Shown here in pieces: positions 1-6,956 of a stretch of DNA of 46,533 nt. The DNA lies in the NCBI GenBank assembly GCA_009841015.1, contig VXMQ01000102.1, forward strand, positions 1 to 46,533. The letters run 5' to 3'. The first letter of the stretch is position 1. Every line of letters begins with the position of its first letter. Source of the DNA: Candidatus Palauibacter denitrificans. GTDB taxonomy: Bacteria > Gemmatimonadota > Gemmatimonadetes > Palauibacterales > Palauibacteraceae. The notes beneath the pieces were generated by a model, which ran no database searches, was not told where the DNA came from, and saw only the letters and a program-made list of their open reading frames with translations. The position numbers were made by a program, and so were the translations under genes.

Positions 1-2
1 CG

Positions 3-377
3 GGCCCCCCCCCCCCCATCTCCCCGCTCGGGGCCTTCGGCCGCTCGCTCATCCTCCCGGGCTGGGGACAACTGGAGGTCGGACGCCCGTCGCGCGGCGC
101 CTTCTACTTCGCCGCGGAGTCCGTCTTCCTGTTCATGGTCTTCAAGTCCGACGCGCGGCTCTCCGCGGCGAAGGAGGAACTGCCGCTGAACGAAGAGCGG
201 ATCTCGAACCGTTCGGGGCAGCGGGAAAACTGGATCGTCCTCGCCGGGTTCATCGCCTTTCTGAGCGGTCTCGACGCGTGGGTGTCCACCCAGTTCTGGG
301 ACTTCGAGCCCTCCATCGGCCCGCCCGCCGATGGATCCGTCGGGATCGCCGTCGGTTTCAAGGTCGATTTCCCCTAG
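3..377 (+). CDS. DUF5683-like membrane protein, 5' end missing
   Basis: The frame is open from the window edge and stops at 375-377, so the start lies outside. The visible 124 residues contain the phrase LILPGWGQLEVGRPSRGAFY and, near the end, a second hydrophobic stretch (WIVLAGFIAFLSGLDAWV). An LPGWGQ motif followed by a short membrane-associated helix is typical of DUF5683-type proteins, which are often found in Bacteroidota and Gemmatimonadota and have no known function. The first bases are a 13-nt run of C, read here as prolines, which may be a real proline stretch or an assembly-edge artefact. It converges on lpxH with only 44 nt between them, where I see no clear terminator. Family assignment is from memory of the motif and is moderate. 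Confidence 0.6.
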   Translation, partial: GPPPPISPLGAFGRSLILPGWGQLEVGRPSRGAFYFAAESVFLFMVFKSDARLSAAKEELPLNEERISNRSGQRENWIVLAGFIAFLSGLDAWVSTQFWDFEPSIGPPADGSVGIAVGFKVDFP

Positions 378-421
378 CAGCCCGTGGCACTCGAACCGGG
401 CAGGGGTCCTGTGACGGGCCG

Positions 422-1159
422 CTAGCCGGGCCGCCGGTAGGACTCCAGGCGGATCTCGTCCGGCGTCACGACGGCGAAGCTGTTGTGATGGAGCCAATCC
501 CCGGAGTTGAGGTAAAACCTCCCCGGGGCGACTTCCGCGACTTCCGGCCGGTGCGAGTGTCCGAACACGACCAGGTCGACATCCTCGTGAGCGGCCAGCA
601 CCTCGATGGCGTGCCGCGCAAGGAGCGAAGCACGGGGCGATTCCTTCCCGGCCCCTCCAGCCTGGGTCCGCCGCGTCCCGCTGGCAAGCCGGGCGAGTGG
701 GAGCCCGAGGTCGGGGTGAACCCACCGGAAGAGTCCGCGTCCCACCGAACTCCGGGCGGCCCGGCGCAGAATCCGGTAGCCCCAGTCCGCGGGGCCGAGT
801 CCATCCCCGTGCGCGATGTACGCACGCCGCCCTCCGATGCGTCGCCGCGCCGGCTCGGCGAGGATCTCGATGCCGACCTCATCGCGGAGGAAACTCCCCC
901 CCCAGGCGTCGTGGTTCCCGCCCATGAACAGGATCCGCATGCCGCCTTCCACGAGCCCCCGCAGGCGGGCGAGCACGTCGAGCTGACCCCGCGGGATCAC
1001 CTGACCGTATTCGAACCAGAAGTCGAACAGGTCGCCGTTGATGAGAAGCTCGTCGCCCCAGCGGTCCGCCTCCTCGAGAAAGGCGAGAAACGCGCGCGCG
1101 TTCTCCTCGGCCACGGCGCCGAGGTGGATGTCGGACACGACGACGGTGCGTTCACACAT
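422..1159 (-). CDS. lpxH: UDP-2,3-diacylglucosamine diphosphatase LpxH-like metallophosphoesterase
   Basis: Calcineurin-like phosphoesterase with the full metal-binding set in order: DIHLG, GDLFDFWFEYG, GGNHD, HGD and FGHSHRP. The DFWFE segment after the GDxxD motif is characteristic of LpxH, which hydrolyses UDP-2,3-diacylglucosamine to lipid X in lipid A synthesis at the inner membrane. I chose the ATG at 1159 (MCERTVVVSDIHLG, 245 aa), because the longer reading from 1195 only adds a basic stretch not expected in the family. The gene is divergent from the thioesterase gene across about 110 nt that must hold both promoters. LolB-like and LptE-like genes downstream on the other strand fit an outer-membrane biogenesis theme. 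LpxG or another phosphoesterase of the fold cannot be fully excluded. Confidence 0.82.
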   Translation of the reverse strand: MCERTVVVSDIHLGAVAEENARAFLAFLEEADRWGDELLINGDLFDFWFEYGQVIPRGQLDVLARLRGLVEGGMRILFMGGNHDAWGGSFLRDEVGIEILAEPARRRIGGRRAYIAHGDGLGPADWGYRILRRAARSSVGRGLFRWVHPDLGLPLARLASGTRRTQAGGAGKESPRASLLARHAIEVLAAHEDVDLVVFGHSHRPEVAEVAPGRFYLNSGDWLHHNSFAVVTPDEIRLESYRRPG

Positions 1160-1271
1160 GGGCCGAAGCTCGGCGCGCCGGGCGCGGCGCGTCAAACTCA
1201 GGGGCGGGCCGCGGAGAACCCATCAGCCGAAAAGTTCGACACCCGGTGCGTCGGGGGAGCATATTGGGGGC

Positions 1272-1715
1272 ATGAAAGACGCAAACGGAGTCGGAACGAC
1301 GGAAGTGCGCGTGCGGTATGCCGAGACCGATCAAATGGGTCGTGCGCACCACCGCCACTACCTCGTTTGGTGCGAACTCGGGCGCACGGCGCTCATGCGC
1401 GAGCGCGGCGTGTCGTACGCGGAACTCGAGCGCGGAGGCCTCTGGCTCCCGGTTTCCCGGGTCGAAGTCGAATACCGGGTCCCGGTCGAATACGACGAAC
1501 TCATCCGCATTCACACGGGCGTCGAACGCGTCCGAAGCCGTGAAGTCGTTTTCTCCTACCGGATCGCGCGCGCGTCCGACGACGCGACGCTCGCCCGCGC
1601 CCGCACCGCCCTCGTGTGTACCGATGCGCGGGGCCGTCCCCACCGGTTCCCGGCGGCCGTGAGGCGGCAACTGGAGATGCTGCCGACCGTCGTCGCTCCG
1701 CATTCCGCCGCGTGA
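1272..1715 (+). CDS. YbgC/4HBT-type acyl-CoA thioesterase (hotdog fold)
   Basis: 147-aa single hotdog domain. The segment YAETDQMGRAHHRHYLVWCE matches the YbgC/4-hydroxybenzoyl-CoA thioesterase signature; the aspartate of DQMG is the usual catalytic residue. The common HxNY position reads HRHY here, a small deviation. Such enzymes hydrolyse short or medium acyl-CoA or acyl-ACP in the cytoplasm, and in proteobacteria YbgC sits with the Tol-Pal envelope system. The ATG at 1272 follows a G-rich Shine-Dalgarno-like stretch. The stop overlaps the GTG start of the next lipoprotein gene (GTGA at 1712-1715), so they are probably co-transcribed. Substrate cannot be told from sequence. Confidence 0.82.
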   Translation: MKDANGVGTTEVRVRYAETDQMGRAHHRHYLVWCELGRTALMRERGVSYAELERGGLWLPVSRVEVEYRVPVEYDELIRIHTGVERVRSREVVFSYRIARASDDATLARARTALVCTDARGRPHRFPAAVRRQLEMLPTVVAPHSAA

Positions 1716-2650
1716 TCCGTGCTTCGGCGCCGCGCGCCCTCGGGCCCCTCCTCCTCCTGACGCTCACCGCCTGCGCTGGGGGGTTCGAGCGCGGAACCCC
1801 GCTGCCCGATGCGGAAGAGGTTGCCCGGCGGGCGCGAGCAAGCTCGGGTACGGAGCAGCCGATGCACGTCATCTTCAGGTGGGAATACGCCGGCGAGAGC
1901 GGGAGCTTCCGCGGCGATGGCGCCGCCCGGGTGAACCCTCCCGACCGCTTCCGCCTCGACCTCTTCTCGACGGGGGAGGGGAGTCTCCAGGCGACGCTCG
2001 TCGACGGCGTCCTCGCCACCTCCGGCGACCTCGAGGGCGTCGAACTGCCCCCGACCGTCTTCCTCTATGCCATGGCGGGCGTGTTTCGGCCGGGCGAGAT
2101 GCCCCCCGCCCGGGGGTCCGAGGTCCGCGGCCTCCGCGTGCTCGAGTTCGCGGTCGAGGGAGGCGCGACGCGAAGCTATTATCTTGAGGGCGGGCGGCTC
2201 ACCCGGCTCGATGAGCGGCGGGCGGGCCGTCGCGAGCGATGGATCGAACTCGAGTGGGGGAGCGATCCCCGCTGGCCCCGGGAAGCCCGGTACCGGGACA
2301 ACGTGGACTCGAGCGGGGTACGTTGGGAGTTACTGAGCGCGACGGCTCAATCACAGCCATACGATGAGGAAAACTATGTCTTGCCGATTCCGCTCCGGAG
2401 CGATGGTCGCGATCGCGATGCTCACGGTGCTGGCGGGGTGCTACAGCTTCTCCGGCGGCGGCGGGCTGCCCAGCCACATGCGCACCGTCTGGGTCGCTCC
2501 GATCGAAAACGAGAGCACCCAGTTCGGCATCGCGGAGTCCCTGATGGACGAACTCCTCACGGCGGCGCGCCAGCGGCTGGGGCTGCGGCTTTCGTCCGAG
2601 GAGGAAGCGGACGCGGTCATCACGGCGCAGATCCGGCGCTACAACGATGA
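1712..2650 (+). CDS. LolA/LolB-like outer-membrane lipoprotein; 3' part overlaps lptE
   Basis: The GTG start overlaps the preceding stop. The N-terminus is a lipoprotein signal (LGPLLLLTLTAC, lipobox LTAC). The middle reads like the curved beta-sheet LolA/LolB fold: NPPDRFRLDLFSTGEG, then ATLVDG, then an LPPTVFLYAMAGVFRPG stretch, ending near YDEENYVLPIPL. That would make it a carrier or receptor for lipoproteins or lipids at the outer membrane, but this is inference. The plausible domain ends near position 2395. After that the frame stays open to 2650 as arginine-rich sequence antisense to nothing and fully overlapping the LptE-like gene. The last roughly 85 residues are therefore either a genuine overlap or the result of an indel near the end of the gene. 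Confidence 0.6.
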   Translation: MIRASAPRALGPLLLLTLTACAGGFERGTPLPDAEEVARRARASSGTEQPMHVIFRWEYAGESGSFRGDGAARVNPPDRFRLDLFSTGEGSLQATLVDGVLATSGDLEGVELPPTVFLYAMAGVFRPGEMPPARGSEVRGLRVLEFAVEGGATRSYYLEGGRLTRLDERRAGRRERWIELEWGSDPRWPREARYRDNVDSSGVRWELLSATAQSQPYDEENYVLPIPLRSDGRDRDAHGAGGVLQLLRRRRAAQPHAHRLGRSDRKREHPVRHRGVPDGRTPHGGAPAAGAAAFVRGGSGRGHHGADPALQR

Positions 2651-2888
2651 GGCGGTCAACTTCGACGCCGTCGGCGGTGTCGGCGCGGACGTCTTCCAGC
2701 GCCGCGTGACCGTCAGCGTCTCCGTGGAGATCCTGGATGTGGCCGAGAACCTCATAATCTGGGGAAATCAGAGTCTGACGGGCACGGGGGAGTACGAACC
2801 CGGAAACGAAACCGAAGACCAGGCCCTGATCGTCGCCCTCGAGAACCTCGTCCAGCAGATCGTCGACGGGGCGCAATCGCAGTGGTAG
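2364..2888 (+). CDS. lptE: LPS-assembly lipoprotein LptE-like
   Basis: 174-aa lipoprotein: hydrophobic signal followed by the lipobox LAGC, then YSFSG at the mature N-terminus as in LptE. The body has the expected pattern VWVAPIENES, then a long helix (IAESLMDELLTAARQRLGL), a strand pair ending IRRYNDEAV, and a C-terminal helix (IVALENLVQQIVDG). LptE plugs the LptD beta-barrel and helps insert LPS into the outer membrane. The ATG at 2364 gives a short basic n-region; ATGs at 2376 or 2403 are also possible starts. It overlaps the 3' part of the preceding lipoprotein frame by up to 287 nt, which is unusual. A gap of 162 nt follows before the antiporter operon. Confidence 0.75.
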   Translation: MRKTMSCRFRSGAMVAIAMLTVLAGCYSFSGGGGLPSHMRTVWVAPIENESTQFGIAESLMDELLTAARQRLGLRLSSEEEADAVITAQIRRYNDEAVNFDAVGGVGADVFQRRVTVSVSVEILDVAENLIIWGNQSLTGTGEYEPGNETEDQALIVALENLVQQIVDGAQSQW

Positions 2889-3050
2889 ACTGACCGGCGT
2901 CGACCGCCGGGGCCGATCGCGCGGGAAGCTCTCGCGCCCACGCGATGCGTTCGCCATTCTGTGGTCGATTCGTTCACACGGGCCGACAACCTTAACTCAA
3001 CGTCCGGGCGCCAACATGCCGCAAGCCGCTCGACCCGCCACGCGGAACCT

Positions 3051-3530
3051 GTGACGTACGCCGCCGGTCTCGTCGCCATCCTGGCGGGCGTCTGGCTCCT
3101 CCTGTCGGGGTACTTCGACAAGCCGCTGCTACTGGGCCTCGGCGCCGTGTCGGTCGCGCTCGTCGTCTTCATCTCGCTCCGCATGCGGATCGTCGACGAC
3201 GAGGGTCTGCCGGTCCAGCTGCCGGCGGGGCTCGTCCGCTACCTGCCCTGGCTCGTCATCGAGATCGTGAAAGCGAACGTCGATGTCGCCCTGCGCATCA
3301 TCAGGCCGGATCTGCCGATCCGTCCGCGCGTGATCCGCGTGCGGGCGGGACAGCGAACGGACGTCGGCCGGGTCATATACGCGAACTCCATCACGCTCAC
3401 TCCCGGCACCGTGACGATCGACACGGAGGGCGACCACATCACGATCCACGCCCTGACGGAGGAGGCGGCTGCAGGCGTCCTCTCCGGGGAGATGGACCGG
3501 CGGGTCACACGGGTCGAGGGACACGGATGA
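3051..3530 (+). CDS. mrpE: Mrp cation/H+ antiporter subunit E
   Basis: First gene of the antiporter operon. I chose the GTG at 3051 (MTYAAGLVAILAGVWLLLSG, 159 aa) because it starts directly with the first membrane helix and gives the usual MrpE length; a GTG at 2961 would add 30 polar residues. It has two N-terminal helices and then the conserved cytoplasmic part: LVIEIVKANVDVALRIIRP and ANSITLTPGT, the hallmark MrpE signature. MrpE is an accessory membrane subunit needed for stability and activity of the Mrp complex, and corresponds to MbhA in archaeal membrane-bound hydrogenases. The stop overlaps the mrpF start (ATGA). Confidence 0.9.
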   Translation: MTYAAGLVAILAGVWLLLSGYFDKPLLLGLGAVSVALVVFISLRMRIVDDEGLPVQLPAGLVRYLPWLVIEIVKANVDVALRIIRPDLPIRPRVIRVRAGQRTDVGRVIYANSITLTPGTVTIDTEGDHITIHALTEEAAAGVLSGEMDRRVTRVEGHG

Positions 3531-3808
3531 TCCTCGCCGCCGCGGTCGCCGCGATCATCGTCACGATGGGACTCGCCCTCGTGAGGGCGGGGAAGGGACC
3601 GACGGTCTTCGACCGGATTCTCGCGCTGAACATGTTCGGCACGAAGACCGTCCTCCTGATCGCCGCGATCGGGTTCGTGACGGGCCGGCCGCACTTCCTC
3701 GATGTCGGACTCCTGTACGCCCTCATCAACTTCATCGGCGTCATCGCGGTGCTGAGATTCTCGAAGTACGGGAACTTCGCGGACCCGGACCGCGAGAGGA
3801 CGTCATGA
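3527..3808 (+). CDS. mrpF: Mrp antiporter subunit F
   Basis: 93 aa with three membrane helices. The segment VRAGKGPTVFDRILALNMFG matches the conserved RxxxGPtxxDRilAlnxxg motif of MrpF/MnhF, followed by a helix and LLYALINFIGVIAVLRF at the end. MrpF is a small subunit of the multi-subunit Na+(K+)/H+ antiporter and the equivalent of MbhB. It starts within the mrpE stop and its own stop overlaps the mrpG start, so the three subunits are translationally coupled. Confidence 0.9.
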   Translation: MILAAAVAAIIVTMGLALVRAGKGPTVFDRILALNMFGTKTVLLIAAIGFVTGRPHFLDVGLLYALINFIGVIAVLRFSKYGNFADPDRERTS

Positions 3809-4128
3809 TCCTCGAGATCGTGAGTTCGGTACTCGTGATCGCCGGCGCGGTCTTCGCGGTCATCGGCGGGATCGGCATCGTCCGCCTGCCCGATTTCTTC
3901 TCTCGCATCCACGGCGCGGGGATCACGGACACGCTGGGTGCGGGGCTGATTCTGACCGGGCTGATGTTCCTCTCTCCCGACTGGACCGTGACGGTGAAGC
4001 TCGTCGCGATCCTCGTCCTGCTCGGGATCACGAGCCCCACGGCCACCCACGCGCTCGCCAACGCGGCGCTCGAGACCGGGCTCCGGCCGGACGTCGATGA
4101 GACGGAGGAGGCGACATCGAGTTCATAG
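3805..4128 (+). CDS. mrpG: Mrp antiporter subunit G
   Basis: 107 aa, three membrane helices. The conserved MrpG/PhaG pattern is visible: GIGIVRLPDFFSRIHGAGIT, then DTLGAGLILTGLM, then a third helix ending in ITSPTATHALANAA. It forms the E-F-G block of the Mrp complex and matches MbhC in archaeal complexes. The gene's 3' end contains the strong Shine-Dalgarno (GGAGGAGG, 4104-4111) that seems to serve the next subunit, whose start lies inside mrpG. Confidence 0.9.
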   Translation: MILEIVSSVLVIAGAVFAVIGGIGIVRLPDFFSRIHGAGITDTLGAGLILTGLMFLSPDWTVTVKLVAILVLLGITSPTATHALANAALETGLRPDVDETEEATSSS

Positions 4129-4694
4129 CCCTCGAGGTCCAGATCGTCACGGCGCTCCTCCTCACGCTTCTGTGTGCGACGGCGGTTGCGGTCGTGCGCA
4201 TGCGCGGCCTGTTCGCCGCCGTGATGCTGATGGGGATCTTCAGCTTCCTCGGTGCCTCGTGGATGCTCCTGCTCGATGCTCCCGATGTCGCCTTCACGGA
4301 GGCCTCGGTCGGGGCCGGGATCTCGACCATCCTCGCGCTCGCGACGCTCGCGCTGACGACGCGCAAGGCGAAGGTCCCCGTTCGACGACCCGCGCTCCCG
4401 CTGCTCATCGTCGCGGTCACCGGGGCGGCGCTCGTCTACGGGACGCTGGACATGCCCCACTTCGGCGATCCGGAGGCTCCGGCCAGCAACTACCCGCACC
4501 CGTCCTACGTCGAGCGCACGGAGGACGACATCCACGTGCCGAACGTCGTCACGGCGGTACTCGCGAGCTACCGGGGCTACGACACGCTCGGCGAGACCGT
4601 CGTGATCTTCACCGCCGGGATCGCCGTGCTGGCTCTCCTGCGGGGGAGCCGCAAACGCCGGCCCGCGGGCGGGGGAGGGGAGGACGCGCGATGA
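4116..4694 (+). CDS. MrpA C-terminal/MbhD-MbhE-like antiporter subunit (DUF4040), probable ATC start
   Basis: 192 aa from an ATC codon at 4116, or 166 aa from the first conventional start (GTG 4194). The core LLLDAPDVAFTEASVGAGIS is the DUF4040/MbhD signature, which in Bacillus lies in the C-terminal part of MrpA. The second half (TLDMPHFGDP through a long loop to ASYRGYDTLGETVVIFTAGI) is the MbhE/MrpB N-terminal-like module. Starting at GTG 4194 would cut the first membrane helix (FIALEVQIVTALLLTLLCAT) in half, while GGAGGAGG at 4104-4111 is well placed for the ATC at 4116. The stop overlaps mrpB. Together these suggest a non-AUG start, which is inference. It would supply the part of MrpA linking the antiporter subunits. 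Confidence 0.82.
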   Translation: MEFIALEVQIVTALLLTLLCATAVAVVRMRGLFAAVMLMGIFSFLGASWMLLLDAPDVAFTEASVGAGISTILALATLALTTRKAKVPVRRPALPLLIVAVTGAALVYGTLDMPHFGDPEAPASNYPHPSYVERTEDDIHVPNVVTAVLASYRGYDTLGETVVIFTAGIAVLALLRGSRKRRPAGGGGEDAR

Positions 4695-5113
4695 CGGACC
4701 ACACGATCCTGCGCGTCGTCAGCAAGCTCCTGCTGCCGTACGTCCTCCTCTTCGCCCTCTACGTGCAGTTCCACGGCGACTACGGTCCGGGCGGCGGATT
4801 CCAGGCGGGCGTGATCTTCGCGGCCGGCTTCGTGCTCTACGGCCTCATCTTCGGGCTCACCGCGGTGCGCCGCGTCGCCCCGGCCCGCATGGTCGAACTC
4901 GTCATCGCGACCGGCGTGCTCGTCTACGCGGGCACCGGGGTCGTGGCGATGCTCCTGGGCCGGAATTTCCTCGACTACGACGCCCTGAACCCCGCGCACC
5001 CCTCGACGGGGCAGCACTACGGGATCCTCGTCGTCGAACTGGGCGTCGGGATGACCGTCGCCGCGGTGATGATCGCGATCTATTCGACCTTCGCCGGGCG
5101 GGGGCGCGCATGA
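4691..5113 (+). CDS. mrpB: Mrp antiporter subunit B
   Basis: 140 aa, four membrane helices. The ATG at 4691 overlaps the previous stop (ATGA). The first helix (VVSKLLLPYVLLFALYVQFH) is followed by the diagnostic GDYGPGGGFQAGVIFAAGF, the MnhB/MrpB motif (family phrase xHGHxxPGGGFxgG). The last loop carries HYGILVVELGVGMTVAAVM, also typical. It is equivalent to MbhF. It is essential for Mrp activity in studied systems, although the exact ion path through it is not settled. Confidence 0.92.
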   Translation: MTDHTILRVVSKLLLPYVLLFALYVQFHGDYGPGGGFQAGVIFAAGFVLYGLIFGLTAVRRVAPARMVELVIATGVLVYAGTGVVAMLLGRNFLDYDALNPAHPSTGQHYGILVVELGVGMTVAAVMIAIYSTFAGRGRA

Positions 5114-5469
5114 CCGAAACTGTCCTCGGCCTCTACAACTACTGGGTCGTCATCTTCCTGATGATGATGGGGTTCTACATCGTCATTTCACGCGGCAACC
5201 TCATCAAGAAGGTCATCGGACTCAACATCTTCCAGAGCTCCGTCTTCCTCTTCTACATCACGGTCGGAAAGGTGAGCGGGGGCACGGCGCCGATCGTCGC
5301 CGAGGGATTCGAGGTCTACAGCAATCCGCTCCCGAGCGTCCTCATCCTGACCGCGATCGTCGTGGGCGTCGCGACGACCTCGGTCGCCCTTTCGCTCGTC
5401 GTGCGCATCCGCGAGGCGTACGAGACGATCGAGGAGGATGAAATCTACGCGCAGGACGAGGCTCGATGA
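5110..5469 (+). CDS. mrpC: Mrp antiporter subunit C (NuoK-like)
   Basis: 119 aa with three helices. NLIKKVIGLNIFQSSVFLFY is the conserved MrpC/NuoK segment, and NPLPSVLILTAIVVGVATTS gives the third helix with the PLPxxLxLTAIVVG motif. MrpC is homologous to NuoK of complex I and sits between the proton-pump subunits. Starts in the mrpB stop codon and is itself overlapped by mrpD. The C-terminal tail is acidic (ETIEEDEIYAQDE). Confidence 0.92.
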   Translation: MTETVLGLYNYWVVIFLMMMGFYIVISRGNLIKKVIGLNIFQSSVFLFYITVGKVSGGTAPIVAEGFEVYSNPLPSVLILTAIVVGVATTSVALSLVVRIREAYETIEEDEIYAQDEAR

Positions 5470-6956
5470 GCCAGGCGCTCCAGGCGCAGTTGCCGGTCCT
5501 GCAGGTCCTCATCCCGCTTCTCGCGGCGCCGCTCTGCATCATCCTGCGGCGGCGGTCCCTGGTTCTCCCGTTCGCGACGGGCGTGTGCTGGCTCACCTTC
5601 CTCGTCTCCGTCTTCCTCCTGGGCGACGTGCTCGAGGCGGGCGTCATCAGCTACGAAATGGGAGGCTGGGCGGCCCCGTGGGGGATCGAGTACAGAGTCG
5701 ACGCACTCGCCGCCTTCGTCCTCCTCTTCGTGTCCGGGATCGCCGCCCTCGTTCTGACCTACGCGCCGCGCAGCCTCACCGACGAGATTCCAGCCAGCCG
5801 GCACTATCTCTTCTGCACCCTCTACCTACTCTGCGTCACGGGGCTGCTCGGCATCGCGATCACCGGGGACCTGTTCAACGTCTTCGTCTTCCTCGAGGTC
5901 TCGGCGCTCTCGTCCTACGCTCTCATCGCGCTCGGGGGTCGCCGGCAGGCGTTGCCCGCGGCGTTCCAGTACCTCGTGATGGGCACGATCGGGGCCACGT
6001 TCATCCTCATCGGCATCGGCCTCATGTACCAGATGACGGGGACGCTGAACATGGCGGACATGGCGGAGCGGCTTCCCGCCGTGGAGGGCGTGCGGACCGC
6101 GCTCGTCGCCTTCGGCTTCCTCACCGTCGGGATCGCGCTCAAGATGGCGCTCTTCCCGCTCCACGTCTGGCTCCCCAACGCCTACTCGTACGCGCCATCG
6201 GTGGTGAGCGCCTTCATCGCGGCCACGGCCACGAAAGTCTCCGTCTACATCCTGCTGCGCTTCATGTTCAGCGTGTTCGGCCTCGAGTTCTCGTTCGAGC
6301 AGCTCGGACTCGGACGCGCGCTCATGCCGCTGGCCCTGGCCGGAATCTTCGTCGCCTCCACGGTGGCGATCTTCCAGCGCAACGTGAAACGCATGCTCGC
6401 CTACTCCTCGGTCGCGCAGATCGGCTACATGGTGCTCGGCATCAGCTTCGCGACCGCGACGGGGCTCACGGGCGGCATCGTCCACCTGTTCAACCACGCG
6501 CTCATCAAGGGTGGGCTCTTCATGGCGATGGGGTGCGTGATGCTGCAGCTGCACTCCGTCGACCTCGATGAAATGGCCGGGATCGGACGCGCGATGCCGT
6601 GGACGATGGCCGCATGGGCCCTCGGCGGTCTCGGCCTCATCGGGGTACCGGCGACGGCCGGTTTCATCAGCAAGTGGTACCTCATCCAGGCCGCGCTGGA
6701 ACAGAACAGCCTCGTCGTCGCCGTCCTCCTGCTCCTCAGTTCGCTCCTCGCGCTCGTCTACGTGTGGCGCGTGGTCGAGATGGCCTTCTTCCATGAACCG
6801 AGCGCGCGGGCCCGCGAGGCGCGCGAGGCGCCGCTCGCCATGCTCGTTCCCACCTGGGTGTTGCTCGGGGCGACGGTGTTCTTCGGCATCTACACCCGGT
6901 ACTCGGCGGGCGTGGCGGAGCAGGCGGCCGAGGCCGTGCTGCGGGGGCTCCCGTGA
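5466..6956 (+). CDS. mrpD: Mrp antiporter subunit D (first of three proton-pump-like subunits)
   Basis: 496 aa, about 14 membrane helices, of the NuoL/M/N-MrpA/D family. Conserved features visible: GDLFNVFVFLEVSALSSYAL with the key glutamate in TM5, KMALFPLHVWLPNAYSYAPS with the TM7 lysine, KRMLAYSSVAQIGYMVLG around the TM10-11 lysine and serine, and HLFNHALIKGGLFMAMG. These are the charged residues that carry protons or cations. GDLFNVFVFLEVSALSSY is the form usual in MrpD rather than NuoM. The gene is coupled on both sides (4-nt overlaps). Confidence 0.9.
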   Translation: MSQALQAQLPVLQVLIPLLAAPLCIILRRRSLVLPFATGVCWLTFLVSVFLLGDVLEAGVISYEMGGWAAPWGIEYRVDALAAFVLLFVSGIAALVLTYAPRSLTDEIPASRHYLFCTLYLLCVTGLLGIAITGDLFNVFVFLEVSALSSYALIALGGRRQALPAAFQYLVMGTIGATFILIGIGLMYQMTGTLNMADMAERLPAVEGVRTALVAFGFLTVGIALKMALFPLHVWLPNAYSYAPSVVSAFIAATATKVSVYILLRFMFSVFGLEFSFEQLGLGRALMPLALAGIFVASTVAIFQRNVKRMLAYSSVAQIGYMVLGISFATATGLTGGIVHLFNHALIKGGLFMAMGCVMLQLHSVDLDEMAGIGRAMPWTMAAWALGGLGLIGVPATAGFISKWYLIQAALEQNSLVVAVLLLLSSLLALVYVWRVVEMAFFHEPSARAREAREAPLAMLVPTWVLLGATVFFGIYTRYSAGVAEQAAEAVLRGLP

